Source: Fidelibacterota bacterium (GTDB lineage Bacteria > Pseudomonadota > Alphaproteobacteria > Rhodospirillales > Rhodospirillaceae). Taken from it: a stretch of DNA of 64,000 nt. The stretch covers positions 28,456 through 92,455 of the forward strand of contig CANJRA010000010.1 of assembly GCA_947476625.1 (NCBI GenBank), read 5' to 3'. Each line of letters begins with the position of its first letter. The first letter of the stretch is position 1. The notes under the pieces are model-generated. The model had not been told where the DNA came from, searched no databases, and saw only the letters and a list, made by a program, of their open reading frames with translations. Made by a program: the position numbers and the translations under genes. Below are positions 1 to 9,325 of the stretch, one piece after another.

Positions 1-1087
1 TACGCGCGATGGCCTTGCGAGCGACGACTTTGAGCGCGTCCTCGTTGAAGGTCAGCTGCACATTTTCCATATCGAAGAGGCGTTGGTACTGCTTGGCCAA
101 CGCATTCTTCGGGCGCGTGAGAATGTCTATCAACGCGCTTTCGTCCAGGTCCTCGAGAGTCGCGAGGATCGGCAAACGACCGACGAATTCGGGAATTAGC
201 CCGTACTTCAGCAAATCTTCCGGTTCGACTTCGCGCAGGATCGCGCCGGTCTGGCGCTCGTCCGAAGACTTCACGTCGGCGCCGAAGCCGATGGAGGTGC
301 CCCGGCCGCGTTGACCGATGATCTTTTCCAAACCGGCGAAAGCACCGCCGCAAATGAACAAGATGTTGGTCGTGTCGACCTGCAGAAATTCCTGCTGCGG
401 ATGCTTGCGACCGCCCTGCGGCGGCACCGAGGCAACAGTGCCTTCCATAATTTTCAGCAAAGCCTGCTGCACGCCTTCACCTGAGACGTCGCGGGTGATC
501 GACGGATTGTCCGACTTGCGCGAAATCTTGTCGATTTCATCGATATAAACGATGCCGCGCTGCGCACGCTCGACGTTGTAGTCCGCGGCCTGCAACAGCT
601 TCAAAATGATGTTCTCGACGTCTTCACCGACGTAACCGGCTTCGGTCAATGTCGTGGCATCAGCCATCGTGAACGGCACGTCAAGAATGCGCGCCAGCGT
701 CTGAGCCAGCAGCGTCTTGCCGCAACCCGTCGGGCCAATTAGCATAATATTAGACTTCGAGATTTCGACTTCGGCGTTTTTGGTCGTAGCCGATAGGCGC
801 TTGTAATGATTGTGCACGGCGACCGACAGCACGCGCTTGGCATGGTTCTGTCCGATCACGTAGTCATCGAGCACTTTCAGAATGTCGCGCGGCGTCGGCA
901 CCCCTTCCCGCGATTTGACCAAATTGGTCTTGTTCTCTTCACGGATGATGTCCATGCACAATTCGACGCATTCATCGCAGATGAATACGGTCGGCCCGGC
1001 AATGAGCTTGCGGACTTCGTGCTGACTCTTCCCGCAGAAAGAACAGTACAGGGTGTTTTTAGAATCGCCGCTGGACGACTTGGTCAT
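1..1087 (-). CDS. clpX: ATP-dependent Clp protease ATP-binding subunit ClpX (C-terminus outside the window)
   Basis: This is the AAA+ unfoldase that recognises substrates, unfolds them and feeds them to ClpP in the cytoplasm. Reading left from the ATG at 1087, the N-terminal zinc-binding domain is visible, with two CxxC pairs (C15/C18 and C37/C40). The AAA+ module follows with a Walker A motif GPTGCGKT and a Walker B motif ending in IDEIDK. About 362 codons are present; the family is usually about 420 residues, so only the C-terminal small domain is missing because the window ends. It lies downstream of tig and clpP on the same strand, with a 266-bp gap from clpP that leaves room for its own promoter. 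Confidence 0.97.
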   Translation of the reverse strand, partial: MTKSSSGDSKNTLYCSFCGKSQHEVRKLIAGPTVFICDECVELCMDIIREENKTNLVKSREGVPTPRDILKVLDDYVIGQNHAKRVLSVAVHNHYKRLSATTKNAEVEISKSNIMLIGPTGCGKTLLAQTLARILDVPFTMADATTLTEAGYVGEDVENIILKLLQAADYNVERAQRGIVYIDEIDKISRKSDNPSITRDVSGEGVQQALLKIMEGTVASVPPQGGRKHPQQEFLQVDTTNILFICGGAFAGLEKIIGQRGRGTSIGFGADVKSSDERQTGAILREVEPEDLLKYGLIPEFVGRLPILATLEDLDESALIDILTRPKNALAKQYQRLFDMENVQLTFNEDALKVVARKAIAR

Positions 1088-1353
1088 ACCTTAACTCCAC
1101 CGGGCGCCGCGTAAAGGAACGGGGCCAGACCGGTACAAACTATATATCGTATGTTAACCGACCCTTTCCACTCTGCACAACCTCCAACCCTAGCGTTTCG
1201 GCTATGCGCCACACGCAAAACAAGTTTTGCAGGCAAATCTGTGAGGATATGCAGAGCCTTCCGGGTGCGGACCGCTGTAACAAGCTACAAAATCGAACGT
1301 CATGAAGCGGCGGTTACAAACCTCAAATTGCGCCGTCGGCGATCAATTTCGAA

Positions 1354-2037
1354 TTAAACCGCCACCGGACCCGGGCCGCTGGGCGCCAAAGGACCTGGGC
1401 CGCCATCCTTATCCACCGGACGCGGGCGTTCCTTAACGACCGTGTCAATGAGCCCGAATACTTTGGCTTCTTCCGCGCTCATGAAATTATCGCGATCCAT
1501 GGCCTTCTCGATGTTCTTAAGAGTCTGGCCGGTGTGATCGACATAGATTTGGTTGAGGCGTGAACGCAGGCTCATGATTTCACGCGCCTGAATTTCGATG
1601 TCCGCAGCCTGGCCTTGGAATCCGCCCGAGGGCTGATGGATCATGATCCGCGCATTCGGCAAGCAATAGCGCTTGTTCTTGGCGCCGGCGGCCAGCAGCA
1701 GCGAACCCATCGACGCGGCCTGGCCCGTGCAAACCGTCGAAACGTCGCAGCGGATATATTGCATCGTGTCGTAAATCGCGAGACCGGCGGTAACAACACC
1801 ACCCGGCGAATTGATGTAGAAGCTGATGTCCTTGCCGGGATTCTCGGCTTCCAGGAACAGAAGCTGCGCGCAAATCAGCGATGCGACGCCGTCATGCACC
1901 TGCCCTGTCAGGAAGATGATGCGCTCTTTAAGCAGTCGCGAATAAATATCATAAGACCGTTCGCCGCGATTGGTCTGCTCGACGACCATCGGCACGAGGT
2001 TATTATTATAAACTTCGACGGGATCGCGATCTCTCAT
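1354..2037 (-). CDS. clpP: ATP-dependent Clp protease proteolytic subunit ClpP
   Basis: This serine peptidase forms the tetradecameric proteolytic chamber that degrades proteins unfolded by ClpX. The 227-residue product is slightly longer than the usual 195–210 because of a Gly/Pro-rich tail. The catalytic triad can be placed by alignment in mind with E. coli ClpP: Ser109 in GQAASMGS, His134 in MIHQPSGG and Asp183 in MDRDNF. It sits between tig (upstream) and clpX (downstream), the standard proteobacterial order. The start is an ATG, and the conserved N-terminal [14 protein letters not shown] segment follows it closely. Confidence 0.97.
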   Translation of the reverse strand: MRDRDPVEVYNNNLVPMVVEQTNRGERSYDIYSRLLKERIIFLTGQVHDGVASLICAQLLFLEAENPGKDISFYINSPGGVVTAGLAIYDTMQYIRCDVSTVCTGQAASMGSLLLAAGAKNKRYCLPNARIMIHQPSGGFQGQAADIEIQAREIMSLRSRLNQIYVDHTGQTLKNIEKAMDRDNFMSAEEAKVFGLIDTVVKERPRPVDKDGGPGPLAPSGPGPVAV

Positions 2038-2157
2038 GTTTCACCTGATATGGCCTGCGGCTTGTTGGACCGGTCAGGCTGCCGCAGGCAGCCCCTGGCG
2101 CCTAACATAAGCCATAAATGGGGCACCGCAAGGCACCCCATTAATCACGCGCCGCCG

Positions 2158-3567
2158 TTAACCTGCGCCGGCTTCTGAAGCAGCAGACTTCTTAGCCTTG
2201 GACTTTTTCTTAGGCGACTTGCTGTCGTCTTCGTCGGTTTTCTCGACGGCGTCCACGTCGCGCGTTAACTCTTCAACCGTAACTTCACGGTCGGTAACCT
2301 TGGCTTGCAAAATGATGTAGTCGACGACCTTTTCTTCAAAAATCGGCGCCTGCAGCGATTCCAGCGCCTGCGGATTTTTCTGATAGAAGTCGATCACAGC
2401 TTTTTCTTGGCCGGGGTAGCGGAAAGCTTCTTCGGTCACGGCTCTGGTCAGATCGTCCTGCGTGACACTCAGATTGTTCTTTTGGCCGATGCTCGAGAGC
2501 AAAAGGCCCAGACGGACACGACGTTCGGCAATCTCGCGGTATTCCGCCTTCAATTGGTCTTCGGACTTGCCCATGTCCTCTTCATCGTATTCGCCGGTCT
2601 TGGCGACTTCTTCCATGCGCTGCCAAATAGCGTTGAACTCGACATCCACCATGCCTTTCGGCACCGGGAACGTGTTGCCTGCGGCGAGACCATCGAGCAC
2701 CTGGCGCTTCACGCGCAGACGCGACGTGGCGTCGTAGTTCTGCTGGATAAAGCCGCGCATGCGGGTCTTAAGGGAATCGACGGTTTCGTCGCCGAATTGC
2801 TTAGCTAATTCGTCGGTTAACTCCGGCGTCTTAAAGACGCGCAGTTCTTTGACGTCGACCTTGAACTCAGCCGCTTTGCCGGCCAATTCCTTAGCGCCGT
2901 AATCGTCCGGGAAGTTCACTTTGACAGTGACTGTTTCGCCGGCTTTAGCGCCGACAAGCTGCTCTTCGAAGCCGGGAATGAAGGTGTTGCTGCCCAATTC
3001 GATGGTGGCGCCCGTGGCTTTGCCGCCCTGGAATTCCACGCCGTCGATGGTACCGACAAAATCGACAACCAGCGCATCGCCGCTCTTTGCAGCGCGGGCG
3101 TCGGTGACGACTTCCGTCGTCCGTTGATTTTTGATCAGGTCGGCGATCCCTTTGTCGACTTCCGCATCGGACGCTTTGGCAATCGGACGATCTAATTCGA
3201 TATTGCCGACATCCGGGCTTTCAACGTCAGGCAGCACTTCCAGCTTCACCGAGAATTCGAGATCCTTGCCTTCCTCGAAGGTGACCAGATCGACCTTCGG
3301 CTGCATGGCAGGCTTCAAAGACTTCTCGGTCAGCGCGGCTTGGATAAACTCATTAATGGTGCTTTCGAGGATTTCGCCGCGCACGGAATCGCCATAGCGA
3401 GAGCGCAGCACTTTCATCGGCACCTTGCCCGGACGGAAACCCGGCAGGCGGACCTGCTGACCAACTTCGTTCAGACGCGAGACAACGCGATCTTCAATGG
3501 AACTTGCCGGTACCACGATATTGAACTCGCGGGCCAAACCTTCGGCGCTCTTATCGATGACTTGCAT
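2158..3567 (-). CDS. tig: Trigger factor, ribosome-associated chaperone
   Basis: Trigger factor binds the ribosome at the tunnel exit and shelters nascent chains. The ribosome-binding signature GFRPGKVP lies at residues 43–50. An FKBP-like peptidyl-prolyl isomerase domain occupies roughly residues 160–245 (core VDFVGTIDGVEFQGG), and the helical chaperone domain follows. The 469-residue length is a little above E. coli (432), the extra being a lysine-rich tail after about residue 440. It is the first gene of the tig–clpP–clpX series and starts 59 bp downstream of a tRNA-Leu gene, a common alphaproteobacterial arrangement. Confidence 0.98.
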   Translation of the reverse strand: MQVIDKSAEGLAREFNIVVPASSIEDRVVSRLNEVGQQVRLPGFRPGKVPMKVLRSRYGDSVRGEILESTINEFIQAALTEKSLKPAMQPKVDLVTFEEGKDLEFSVKLEVLPDVESPDVGNIELDRPIAKASDAEVDKGIADLIKNQRTTEVVTDARAAKSGDALVVDFVGTIDGVEFQGGKATGATIELGSNTFIPGFEEQLVGAKAGETVTVKVNFPDDYGAKELAGKAAEFKVDVKELRVFKTPELTDELAKQFGDETVDSLKTRMRGFIQQNYDATSRLRVKRQVLDGLAAGNTFPVPKGMVDVEFNAIWQRMEEVAKTGEYDEEDMGKSEDQLKAEYREIAERRVRLGLLLSSIGQKNNLSVTQDDLTRAVTEEAFRYPGQEKAVIDFYQKNPQALESLQAPIFEEKVVDYIILQAKVTDREVTVEELTRDVDAVEKTDEDDSKSPKKKSKAKKSAASEAGAG

Positions 3568-3625
3568 GAAAAACTCGTGGTCCCGTGTTGATCGTTAAAA
3601 TGTTCGTATCGCCGTATCGTAGACT

Positions 3626-3712
3626 TGGTGCGGGTGAAGGGACTTGAACCCCTACGTCCTTACGGACACGAGGACCTAAACCTCGCGCGTCTACCAATTC
3701 CACCACACCCGC
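3626..3712 (-). tRNA. tRNA-Leu (anticodon UAG)
   Basis: The minus strand folds into a class II tRNA. The acceptor arms GCGGGTG (3706–3712) and CACCCGC (3630–3636) are perfectly complementary, the anticodon loop TTTAGGT presents UAG, and there is a long variable arm. The T-loop carries GTTCAAGTC, and A plus an encoded CCA (3626–3628) follows. The identity is therefore leucine, reading CUA and probably other CUN codons. It lies just upstream of tig on the same strand. Confidence 0.96.
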
Positions 3713-3846
3713 TAAGGCTTGCTCCCTAAAGGCTATCGTACACGCGGCAGTTTCCGCGCGACGCACCTCTAAAAGGATGCGGTAGATAGCCAATAACCGT
3801 CACCCGGATCAAGCCCTGTTGGCCCTATCTGGGAGTTTGCGCGTAT

Positions 3847-5346
3847 TTATAGTGTTTTCAGCACCTTGGGTAGGGCCTCCGCGAGGTCTTCGGCGATCAT
3901 CCCCCGCCCTAGGCACGCTCCTGCGGCTCCGTGCAGCCAAACCCCGGCACACGCCGCCTCCCAGGCGGGCATACCTTGGACCAGCAAACCAAGGATCATT
4001 CCTGCCAAAACATCGCCCGAACCAGCTGTTGCCAACCATGGCGGGGCGTTGTCTGCGATAGCCGCCCGCCCGTCCGGAGCGGCCACGACGGTCGCAGGCC
4101 CTTTGAACAGAACGACAGCCCCGCTCGTTTCCGCGGCCTTGCGCGCCCGCTCTAATCGGCCTCCGTTTTGAAAGCGTTCGCCTTTAAACAGCCTTCCGAA
4201 TTCACCCTCATGGGGCGTCATGACGACACCGGAACCATGTCGCCGGATGGCCTTGAAAAGGGTGTCCGGATCATCTTCAAAGCTCGCGAGCGCACCGGCA
4301 TCGAGCACCACGGCCCGATCCAATCGCAGTATATTGAGGATACGCACGGCCGTATCCGCGCCAACATCCGCGCCGGGGCCGATCAAAACACCGTTGCGGC
4401 GTTTATCCGCCAGCAAGGCATCGAGTTCCTGGGCGCTATCGACAACGCGCACGATATTGCCGGGGTCACTGCTGGCATAAACCTGATGCGCCGCCGACGG
4501 CACCGCCAGCGTCAAAACACCCGCCCCCGCACGGCGTGCGCCGCGCGCAGCCAGACGCGCCGCGCCCGTCACGGTGCCGCCGCCAACAATGACAGCATGA
4601 CCGCGAGTATACTTGTGGTCGCTCCAGCCTAAGGGCGGCAGCGTCCATAATCCGGGGTCATTGTGCGCCGTGCGCGGCGCGATCTCTTCCAGGACCACAT
4701 CGGGAATTCCGATGTCGGCCACCGTAATATCGCCGCACAGATCACGTCCGGGAAAAAGCAAATGCGCCGGTTTGCGGCGGAAGAACGTAACCGTCGCCGC
4801 GCAACGCGGCGCGATGCCGTCTTCGCCGAGAATGTGCCCACTATCTCCTTGAATACCGCTCGGCACATCGACAGCAACGCAGGTCAATTTCTCGGCATTG
4901 ATACGCGCGATAACCGCCCGCGCCGAACCTTCCAAGGCACGACTTAACCCAGCGCCAAACAATGCGTCGATCACGAGCGTTTGCCCGTCGAGCACATCCG
5001 GCGTGAGCGGCAAAACCGGTCCTTGCCAAAGTTTGGCATGCGCGGCGGCATCCCCGCGTAAGGCACTTGCATCGCCTAGCAGCGCAAGGCGCACCGGCCA
5101 GCCCGCCTGCGCTAAAAGGCGGGCGGCAACAAAGCCATCACCGCCGTTGTTGCCGGGGCCACACAGAACCATCACGGGCTGCGGCTTCCATCTCGCCTGC
5201 ACCACACGCGCTACGGCCGCACCAGCGGCTTCCATGAGGTCGATCGAGGCAACGCCCGAGGCTTCCGCAGCTTGGTCGGCAGCGTACATTTCGGCTACCG
5301 ACAGCACGGCCAACGGCGATGGAATGGGCGAAACAGCCGTCGTCAT
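3847..5346 (-). CDS. nnr: Bifunctional NAD(P)H-hydrate epimerase / ADP-dependent NAD(P)H-hydrate dehydratase
   Basis: This enzyme repairs damaged NADH and NADPH: the N-terminal half interconverts the R and S hydrates and the C-terminal ribokinase-like half dehydrates the S form using ADP. The epimerase (YjeF_N) signature GPGNNGGDGFVAARLL is near residue 68. The dehydratase signature GSGDVLAGMILGL lies in the last 60 residues. I chose the ATG at 5346, giving 499 residues (E. coli Nnr has 515), because a longer reading frame would run into the start region of the divergent dehydrogenase gene and adds non-family sequence. It is the last recognisable gene of the minus-strand block before the divergent region. 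Confidence 0.93.
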   Translation of the reverse strand: MTTAVSPIPSPLAVLSVAEMYAADQAAEASGVASIDLMEAAGAAVARVVQARWKPQPVMVLCGPGNNGGDGFVAARLLAQAGWPVRLALLGDASALRGDAAAHAKLWQGPVLPLTPDVLDGQTLVIDALFGAGLSRALEGSARAVIARINAEKLTCVAVDVPSGIQGDSGHILGEDGIAPRCAATVTFFRRKPAHLLFPGRDLCGDITVADIGIPDVVLEEIAPRTAHNDPGLWTLPPLGWSDHKYTRGHAVIVGGGTVTGAARLAARGARRAGAGVLTLAVPSAAHQVYASSDPGNIVRVVDSAQELDALLADKRRNGVLIGPGADVGADTAVRILNILRLDRAVVLDAGALASFEDDPDTLFKAIRRHGSGVVMTPHEGEFGRLFKGERFQNGGRLERARKAAETSGAVVLFKGPATVVAAPDGRAAIADNAPPWLATAGSGDVLAGMILGLLVQGMPAWEAACAGVWLHGAAGACLGRGMIAEDLAEALPKVLKTL

Positions 5347-5440
5347 AACTTTACCGTTCACTCCGTCTGGCGGATTACGCGCGCCGACTATACCTTGGCC
5401 CCATGAAGCATGGACGAACAAATCATACGGACGGGCGGCA

Positions 5441-6700
5441 GTGAAGGTTTTGGTTCTCGGTGCCGGCGTCGTTGGTACGGCAACGGCATATTTTCTGGTG
5501 GAGGACGGGCATGATGTCACCGTTCTCGATCGTCAGCCCGGGCCTGGCTTGGAAACCAGCTTCGCCAACGGCGGTCAGATCTCGGCCTGCCATGCGAAGC
5601 CGTGGGCTGCGCCGCATGTTCCCGCGCAGGCTTTCCGGTGGATGTTCAAGCCCGATGCCCCGCTTTTATTCAAGCCATGGCGCTGGGATCCGCCGTTGTG
5701 GAAGTGGGGCATGCGGTTTCTGCGTAACTGCACCTCCGAACGGGTGCACATCAACATGGACCGCACGCTGCGTGTCGCTTTGTATAGTCGCGCCGTACTG
5801 AAGGCACTGCGTCAGAAGACCAACATTCAATACGACCAAGTCACCAACGGCATTTTACATATCTATCGGACGACCGCAGAATTCACCGAAGGCAAGACCA
5901 CGGCAGCTCAACTTAAAACGCTGGGATTGCCGCAAGATATTTTGACGGCGGCAGAGTGCGTGCGCGTAGAGCCTGCGCTTAAGCACGTCGCCAAGACCGA
6001 TCTCGTGGGCGGCCTTTACAGCGTCGACGATGAAAGCGGCGACGCCCAGCGTTTTACCGTTGAGCTAGCAAAACTGGCGTCAGCGCGTGGCGTCGTTTTC
6101 CGTCACAACGTCACCGTCCGACGTCTGGAAGCTGCGCGCGGCAGCGTTACCCGCGTCATTACTGATCAAGGCGAAGAAACCGCCGATGCATTTGTGCTGG
6201 CCATGGGAAGCTACAGTCCGCACATCGCACGTGATTTAGGACTAGATCTGCCCGTCTATCCCGCCAAGGGCTACTCCATCAGCGTCGATATCGACAATCC
6301 CGACGCCGCGCCGACTGTCAGCATCACTGACGAAACCAACTTCATGGTGTTCTCGCGCCTTGGCAACAAAATGCGCGTCGCCGGCACGGCGGAATTAGCC
6401 GGATGGAATACAGCCCACGAGCCCACGCGCGTCGCCCCTTTGGTACGCAATGCCAAAAGTCTGTTCCCCGAAGCATCAGCCTATCAGACTCTCAACGCCT
6501 GGAGCGGACTGCGTCCGACGACGCCGGACTCAGTGCCGATTTTGGGCACGACACCTTATCAAAATCTATTTCTCAATACCGGCCACGGCACCTTAGGCTG
6601 GACCATGGCGTGCGGATCGGCCCGCATCATCAGCGACCTCATATCGGGCCGTACACCGGAGATTGATCTTGAGGGATTGGGGCTAGAGCGCTTTGCTTAA
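5441..6700 (+). CDS. dadA: D-amino acid dehydrogenase, FAD-dependent (DadA family)
   Basis: DadA oxidatively deaminates D-amino acids such as D-alanine at the inner face of the cytoplasmic membrane and passes electrons to the respiratory chain. The dinucleotide-binding motif VLGAGVVGTATAYFL begins at residue 4, followed by a glycine-rich FANGGQIS segment, and the C-terminal FAD-contacting stretch NTGHGTLGWTMACGS closes the DAO fold. The product is 419 residues, close to the family norm. The best start is the GTG at 5441, which places the Rossmann motif at the very N-terminus; there is no nearby ATG in frame. It is transcribed divergently from nnr with 94 bp between starts. Confidence 0.9.
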   Translation: MKVLVLGAGVVGTATAYFLVEDGHDVTVLDRQPGPGLETSFANGGQISACHAKPWAAPHVPAQAFRWMFKPDAPLLFKPWRWDPPLWKWGMRFLRNCTSERVHINMDRTLRVALYSRAVLKALRQKTNIQYDQVTNGILHIYRTTAEFTEGKTTAAQLKTLGLPQDILTAAECVRVEPALKHVAKTDLVGGLYSVDDESGDAQRFTVELAKLASARGVVFRHNVTVRRLEAARGSVTRVITDQGEETADAFVLAMGSYSPHIARDLGLDLPVYPAKGYSISVDIDNPDAAPTVSITDETNFMVFSRLGNKMRVAGTAELAGWNTAHEPTRVAPLVRNAKSLFPEASAYQTLNAWSGLRPTTPDSVPILGTTPYQNLFLNTGHGTLGWTMACGSARIISDLISGRTPEIDLEGLGLERFA

Positions 6701-6888
6701 AGCTCCAGCGGTGGCGGCGTGTTGCCGTAACCGCAATCGCATTCGTCGGAAGGTTTCGACAGCCGCGCCACAAGCGGTGAGCCTTTGACGCGGGGATCGC
6801 TGGGTTCCCACCGGAATTCGGCATCGCATTTGCCGCAGATCTGTTTGGGCGGCAGTCGCGGCCCGGCATCAGATGATTTTGAAGGCAT
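6697..6888 (-). CDS. Small putative zinc-ribbon protein, 63 aa
   Basis: I do not recognise a named family. The peptide has four cysteines arranged as CGKC near residue 18 and CDCG near residue 50, a pattern compatible with a zinc ribbon. The remainder is basic and proline-rich. It starts with an ATG at 6888 and its stop overlaps the last four bases of the convergent dadA gene. Conservation of the paired Cys motifs is the only argument that it is real; an unused reading frame cannot be excluded. Confidence 0.5.
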   Translation of the reverse strand: MPSKSSDAGPRLPPKQICGKCDAEFRWEPSDPRVKGSPLVARLSKPSDECDCGYGNTPPPLEL

Positions 6889-6965
6889 TCAGACAGACCT
6901 CGCGCAACAGCGTACAGATGCCTATGTTACCTCAAATTACAGCAAATGGCGCGGCGCATCTCGGC

Positions 6966-7379
6966 ATGGCACTCGGTTTTTTCGATTTCTTCGGTTTCGG
7001 CAGCAAGCGGCGCTCGGCCCTGCAGCTTCTAGACCGCACGCTGATCGCACTTGAGGTCAATCCGGCCTACATCGATGACGGCATGCGCTTTGCGATCTAC
7101 AAATGGGCCGAGGCCATTGCGCCCGACGTTTTCGATCAATTCATGCGCGAAGCTGCAGCAATGATTTCTTTTTGCGCACTGGGGCCGGCCGAAACCGAAG
7201 CGCTGTGGGGACCGGCCGTGCGCGTTGAACGCGAAGCCCGCTTTAATGCTGTGCTCAGCGGTGGAAATGACGACAGCATCGACGCAAGACTGGTAAAATT
7301 GACATTGGCCAAAGACATCGCCGCCCCGGACATTCGAACGCGTGTCTCGCTGGAAGAAACAGAAACCGATGCTAGTTAG
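6966..7379 (+). CDS. Hypothetical protein
   Basis: Family not recognised. From the ATG at 6966 the product is 137 residues, beginning with a phenylalanine/glycine-rich stretch (MALGFFDFFGFG) and continuing as a soluble, mostly helical protein with an acidic C-terminus. Two earlier in-frame ATG codons (6918, 6924) and one at 6873 are possible starts, but those readings overlap or crowd the divergent small gene. Its last eight bases overlap the convergent neighbour. Codon usage looks like that of the surrounding genes. Confidence 0.6.
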   Translation: MALGFFDFFGFGSKRRSALQLLDRTLIALEVNPAYIDDGMRFAIYKWAEAIAPDVFDQFMREAAAMISFCALGPAETEALWGPAVRVEREARFNAVLSGGNDDSIDARLVKLTLAKDIAAPDIRTRVSLEETETDAS

Positions 7380-8085
7380 TTTTGCGTTCGACTAAACTTG
7401 CGCGTTTGCCGAAACCCAGCGCAATGCATTCCACGCCCATCTCACCGTTTTTCCCAGGCTTCGGCATACCCATCACGACCGAAGGTGTTTCTGCGTAGAG
7501 CCGGTATACGATCTGCGGCAGCCACGTCTCCTGGCTGGGCGCGCTAGCGCCGACTTTTTCATAGGCGTCGCGGCTGGCAAAGAACTGCGCATTGCCTCCA
7601 CCCGCCGAGACTTTGCCGACAATCAATGCCAAGGGATAACCCGGGTGTTCGAGGAATTCGTAGGCATCGCGGATGACAATGCCCCCGCCCTCGCCGCTTT
7701 TGCGCGTGATGACCACCACGCGCGGCATTTTTCCGGCGTCGGCTTCGGCTGCGAATTTCTCGCGCACAGCCGCCGCCGCAATCCAGCGCACGTTCTCGCG
7801 GAAGTATCCTTTTCCATCGGGCTTACTGAAATAACGCCACAGAAAATCGTAAGCGAGTTCGCGGCGTTGTTCAGGATCGCTCACATCCGCGCTGGCGAAT
7901 TTTACCGCCGGCAGCATGAAATGGTCGGCGGCATAGTCGAAGTCTTCAATCGACAGATAGGTATGTCCGAAGCCTTGTCCGTCAGACACGTCCATGAGGA
8001 TTAAATCGGGGTGCCGCCGTGCGTCGTGAGCCACTTGTTCGTCCCTTCCCGCCTCGCGCGTAGCGTAAAAATCTATACCTATCAA
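7372..8085 (-). CDS. Hypothetical protein, uncertain start
   Basis: Family not recognised with confidence. The open frame gives up to 237 residues with a mixed alpha/beta character, including a hydrophobic strand PRVVVITRKSG near residue 122 and another PLALIVGKVS near 150. The 5' end is weak: the first possible start at 8085 is a TTG with no evident ribosome-binding site, a stop codon lies just upstream in frame, and the first ATG (7995) would leave 207 residues. The N-terminal part may therefore be missing. A short segment (DVSDGQGFGHTYL) faintly recalls alpha/beta-hydrolase C-termini, but I see no nucleophile elbow. Confidence 0.55.
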   Translation of the reverse strand: MIGIDFYATREAGRDEQVAHDARRHPDLILMDVSDGQGFGHTYLSIEDFDYAADHFMLPAVKFASADVSDPEQRRELAYDFLWRYFSKPDGKGYFRENVRWIAAAAVREKFAAEADAGKMPRVVVITRKSGEGGGIVIRDAYEFLEHPGYPLALIVGKVSAGGGNAQFFASRDAYEKVGASAPSQETWLPQIVYRLYAETPSVVMGMPKPGKNGEMGVECIALGFGKRASLVERKTN

Positions 8086-8212
8086 ATACTTGGGTCAAAT
8101 TATCGCGGGAAAATGGCGGATTTCCTGGGTTTTTGCTGCATCGCGGTTGCAACGTTTCCCGGTACGTCAGCGTTAGTGTCATATCGAAACCTACAATATC
8201 TGGTGGTTACAA

Positions 8213-9004
8213 ATGACAACCGCTGCCATATCCCTGAAACCTACCGTCGAGCCAAAAGTGGCGATGGCAGGATTTCTAAAGGCGATGGCCAAAGCCGCGA
8301 AAGCGACCTTCCCCGGCTGGCAAAAGACTTTGAAAACCGGAATTGAGGACTGTCCTCTCAATTACGATCAGCGGCGGGCGGTTCTCGAAATTCATCCGTT
8401 GGACGATTATTATCTCGCTGGCGTCGTGGCGCTGGAAGCTGCCCAGATTCGTGCCGCATTTCCGCCCGATGAAGCCGCCGAACTAATGAGCCTGCTCGCC
8501 GAACAAGTCGACGCCCTGGCCGACCGCACCGACCGCGTTGTGTCAGACCTCGTGTTCCTCATCGTTAGCCGCATCGAAATGGCGACGAGCATCGACAAGA
8601 GCAAGATGCCGCACGATCAAGTGGTAAAGGTGATCCTTGGGCGTCTCGGCATCGACAAAATCGAAGCTACCGCGCATCTCATGACCAACACACTCTACCG
8701 TCACACCCTCGGCGAACCGTTGGCGCTGGGCGTGCCGCAATGGTGGAAAGCGTTCAAAGCAAAATATAGCTTGGCCGGCGACATAGAGCCCGTACCACGG
8801 GAACTGACAGCGACCATCGCAAAGCACACACCTCAGCCCGAGCCTTTGCCCAAGTCGCGTCGCGCCGTCGCATTCATCCAGCATCAATCGGCACTTCAAC
8901 GAACGCCGGCGCGCCTGCGGGACAAACGAAAGCCCGCATCTCCGACACGCCGCCTGCCGTTATTCCCACAACAACCCAGACCGCGGCTGGATCATGCGCC
9001 ATAG
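8213..9004 (+). CDS. Hypothetical protein running over the 3' end of the convergent JAMM gene
   Basis: Family not recognised. Residues 1 to about 215 read as a normal soluble helical protein, with a well-behaved core around NYDQRRAVLEIHPLDDYY and a second around DRTDRVVSDLVFLIVSR. The last 43 codons lie antisense to the convergent metalloprotease gene and encode an Arg/Pro-rich tail that looks like a shadow translation, so the ancestral stop may have been lost or shifted. The start is the ATG at 8213; nothing upstream is clearly better. Confidence 0.6.
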   Translation: MTTAAISLKPTVEPKVAMAGFLKAMAKAAKATFPGWQKTLKTGIEDCPLNYDQRRAVLEIHPLDDYYLAGVVALEAAQIRAAFPPDEAAELMSLLAEQVDALADRTDRVVSDLVFLIVSRIEMATSIDKSKMPHDQVVKVILGRLGIDKIEATAHLMTNTLYRHTLGEPLALGVPQWWKAFKAKYSLAGDIEPVPRELTATIAKHTPQPEPLPKSRRAVAFIQHQSALQRTPARLRDKRKPASPTRRLPLFPQQPRPRLDHAP

Positions 9005-9311
9005 CCAGATCGCGCGCTGATGGGATCGCGTGTCCATTGGGGTGGGAATGATAGTGCCCTATCACACGACGATCCGTGCCGCGCGTTGCCCGCAATACGT
9101 CGAACTGCTTCTGGGGATCGATCGCAAACGCGCGCTCCGGCGTTTCCGCGACGTTCAACACCGGAATGACCTCGGTCACGGTCAACGCCGCAGCACCCTC
9201 TCCCACCAACAGGCCACAACATTCATCGGGATAGGCCGCGGCAGCCGCCTCTCGTAGCGCCTCAATGTGACTTACCGGCAAATGCAGGACTTCGATCATC
9301 GGATGAGTCAT
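8874..9311 (-). CDS. M67-family JAMM/MPN+ metalloprotease (Mov34 domain)
   Basis: The 145-residue product is a single JAB1/MPN+ domain. The zinc metalloprotease signature is complete: Glu30 in PDECCGLLVG, then His88 and His90 in YHSHPNG, Ser98 and Asp101 in PSARD. Bacterial members remove peptide tails from ubiquitin-like sulphur carriers (ThiS/MoaD type) or from cysteine adducts, but the substrate here cannot be assigned because no such carrier gene is adjacent. It is divergent from rluD with only 14 bp between the two start codons, and its 3' end is overlapped by the convergent hypothetical gene. Confidence 0.85.
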   Translation of the reverse strand: MTHPMIEVLHLPVSHIEALREAAAAAYPDECCGLLVGEGAAALTVTEVIPVLNVAETPERAFAIDPQKQFDVLRATRGTDRRVIGHYHSHPNGHAIPSARDLAMAHDPAAVWVVVGITAGGVSEMRAFVCPAGAPAFVEVPIDAG

Positions 9312-9325
9312 GCCATAACCCTAGG

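Noticed and set aside
806..2178. Open frames on the plus strand opposite clpX and clpP (806–1114, 1615–2178)
   Set aside because: They lie exactly antisense to well-conserved genes, have shadow composition (Arg/His-rich), and lack ribosome-binding sites.
4898..5440. Upstream extension of dadA to 4898
   Set aside because: The extension overlaps nnr in antisense, contains no family sequence, and the FAD motif begins only four residues after the GTG at 5441.
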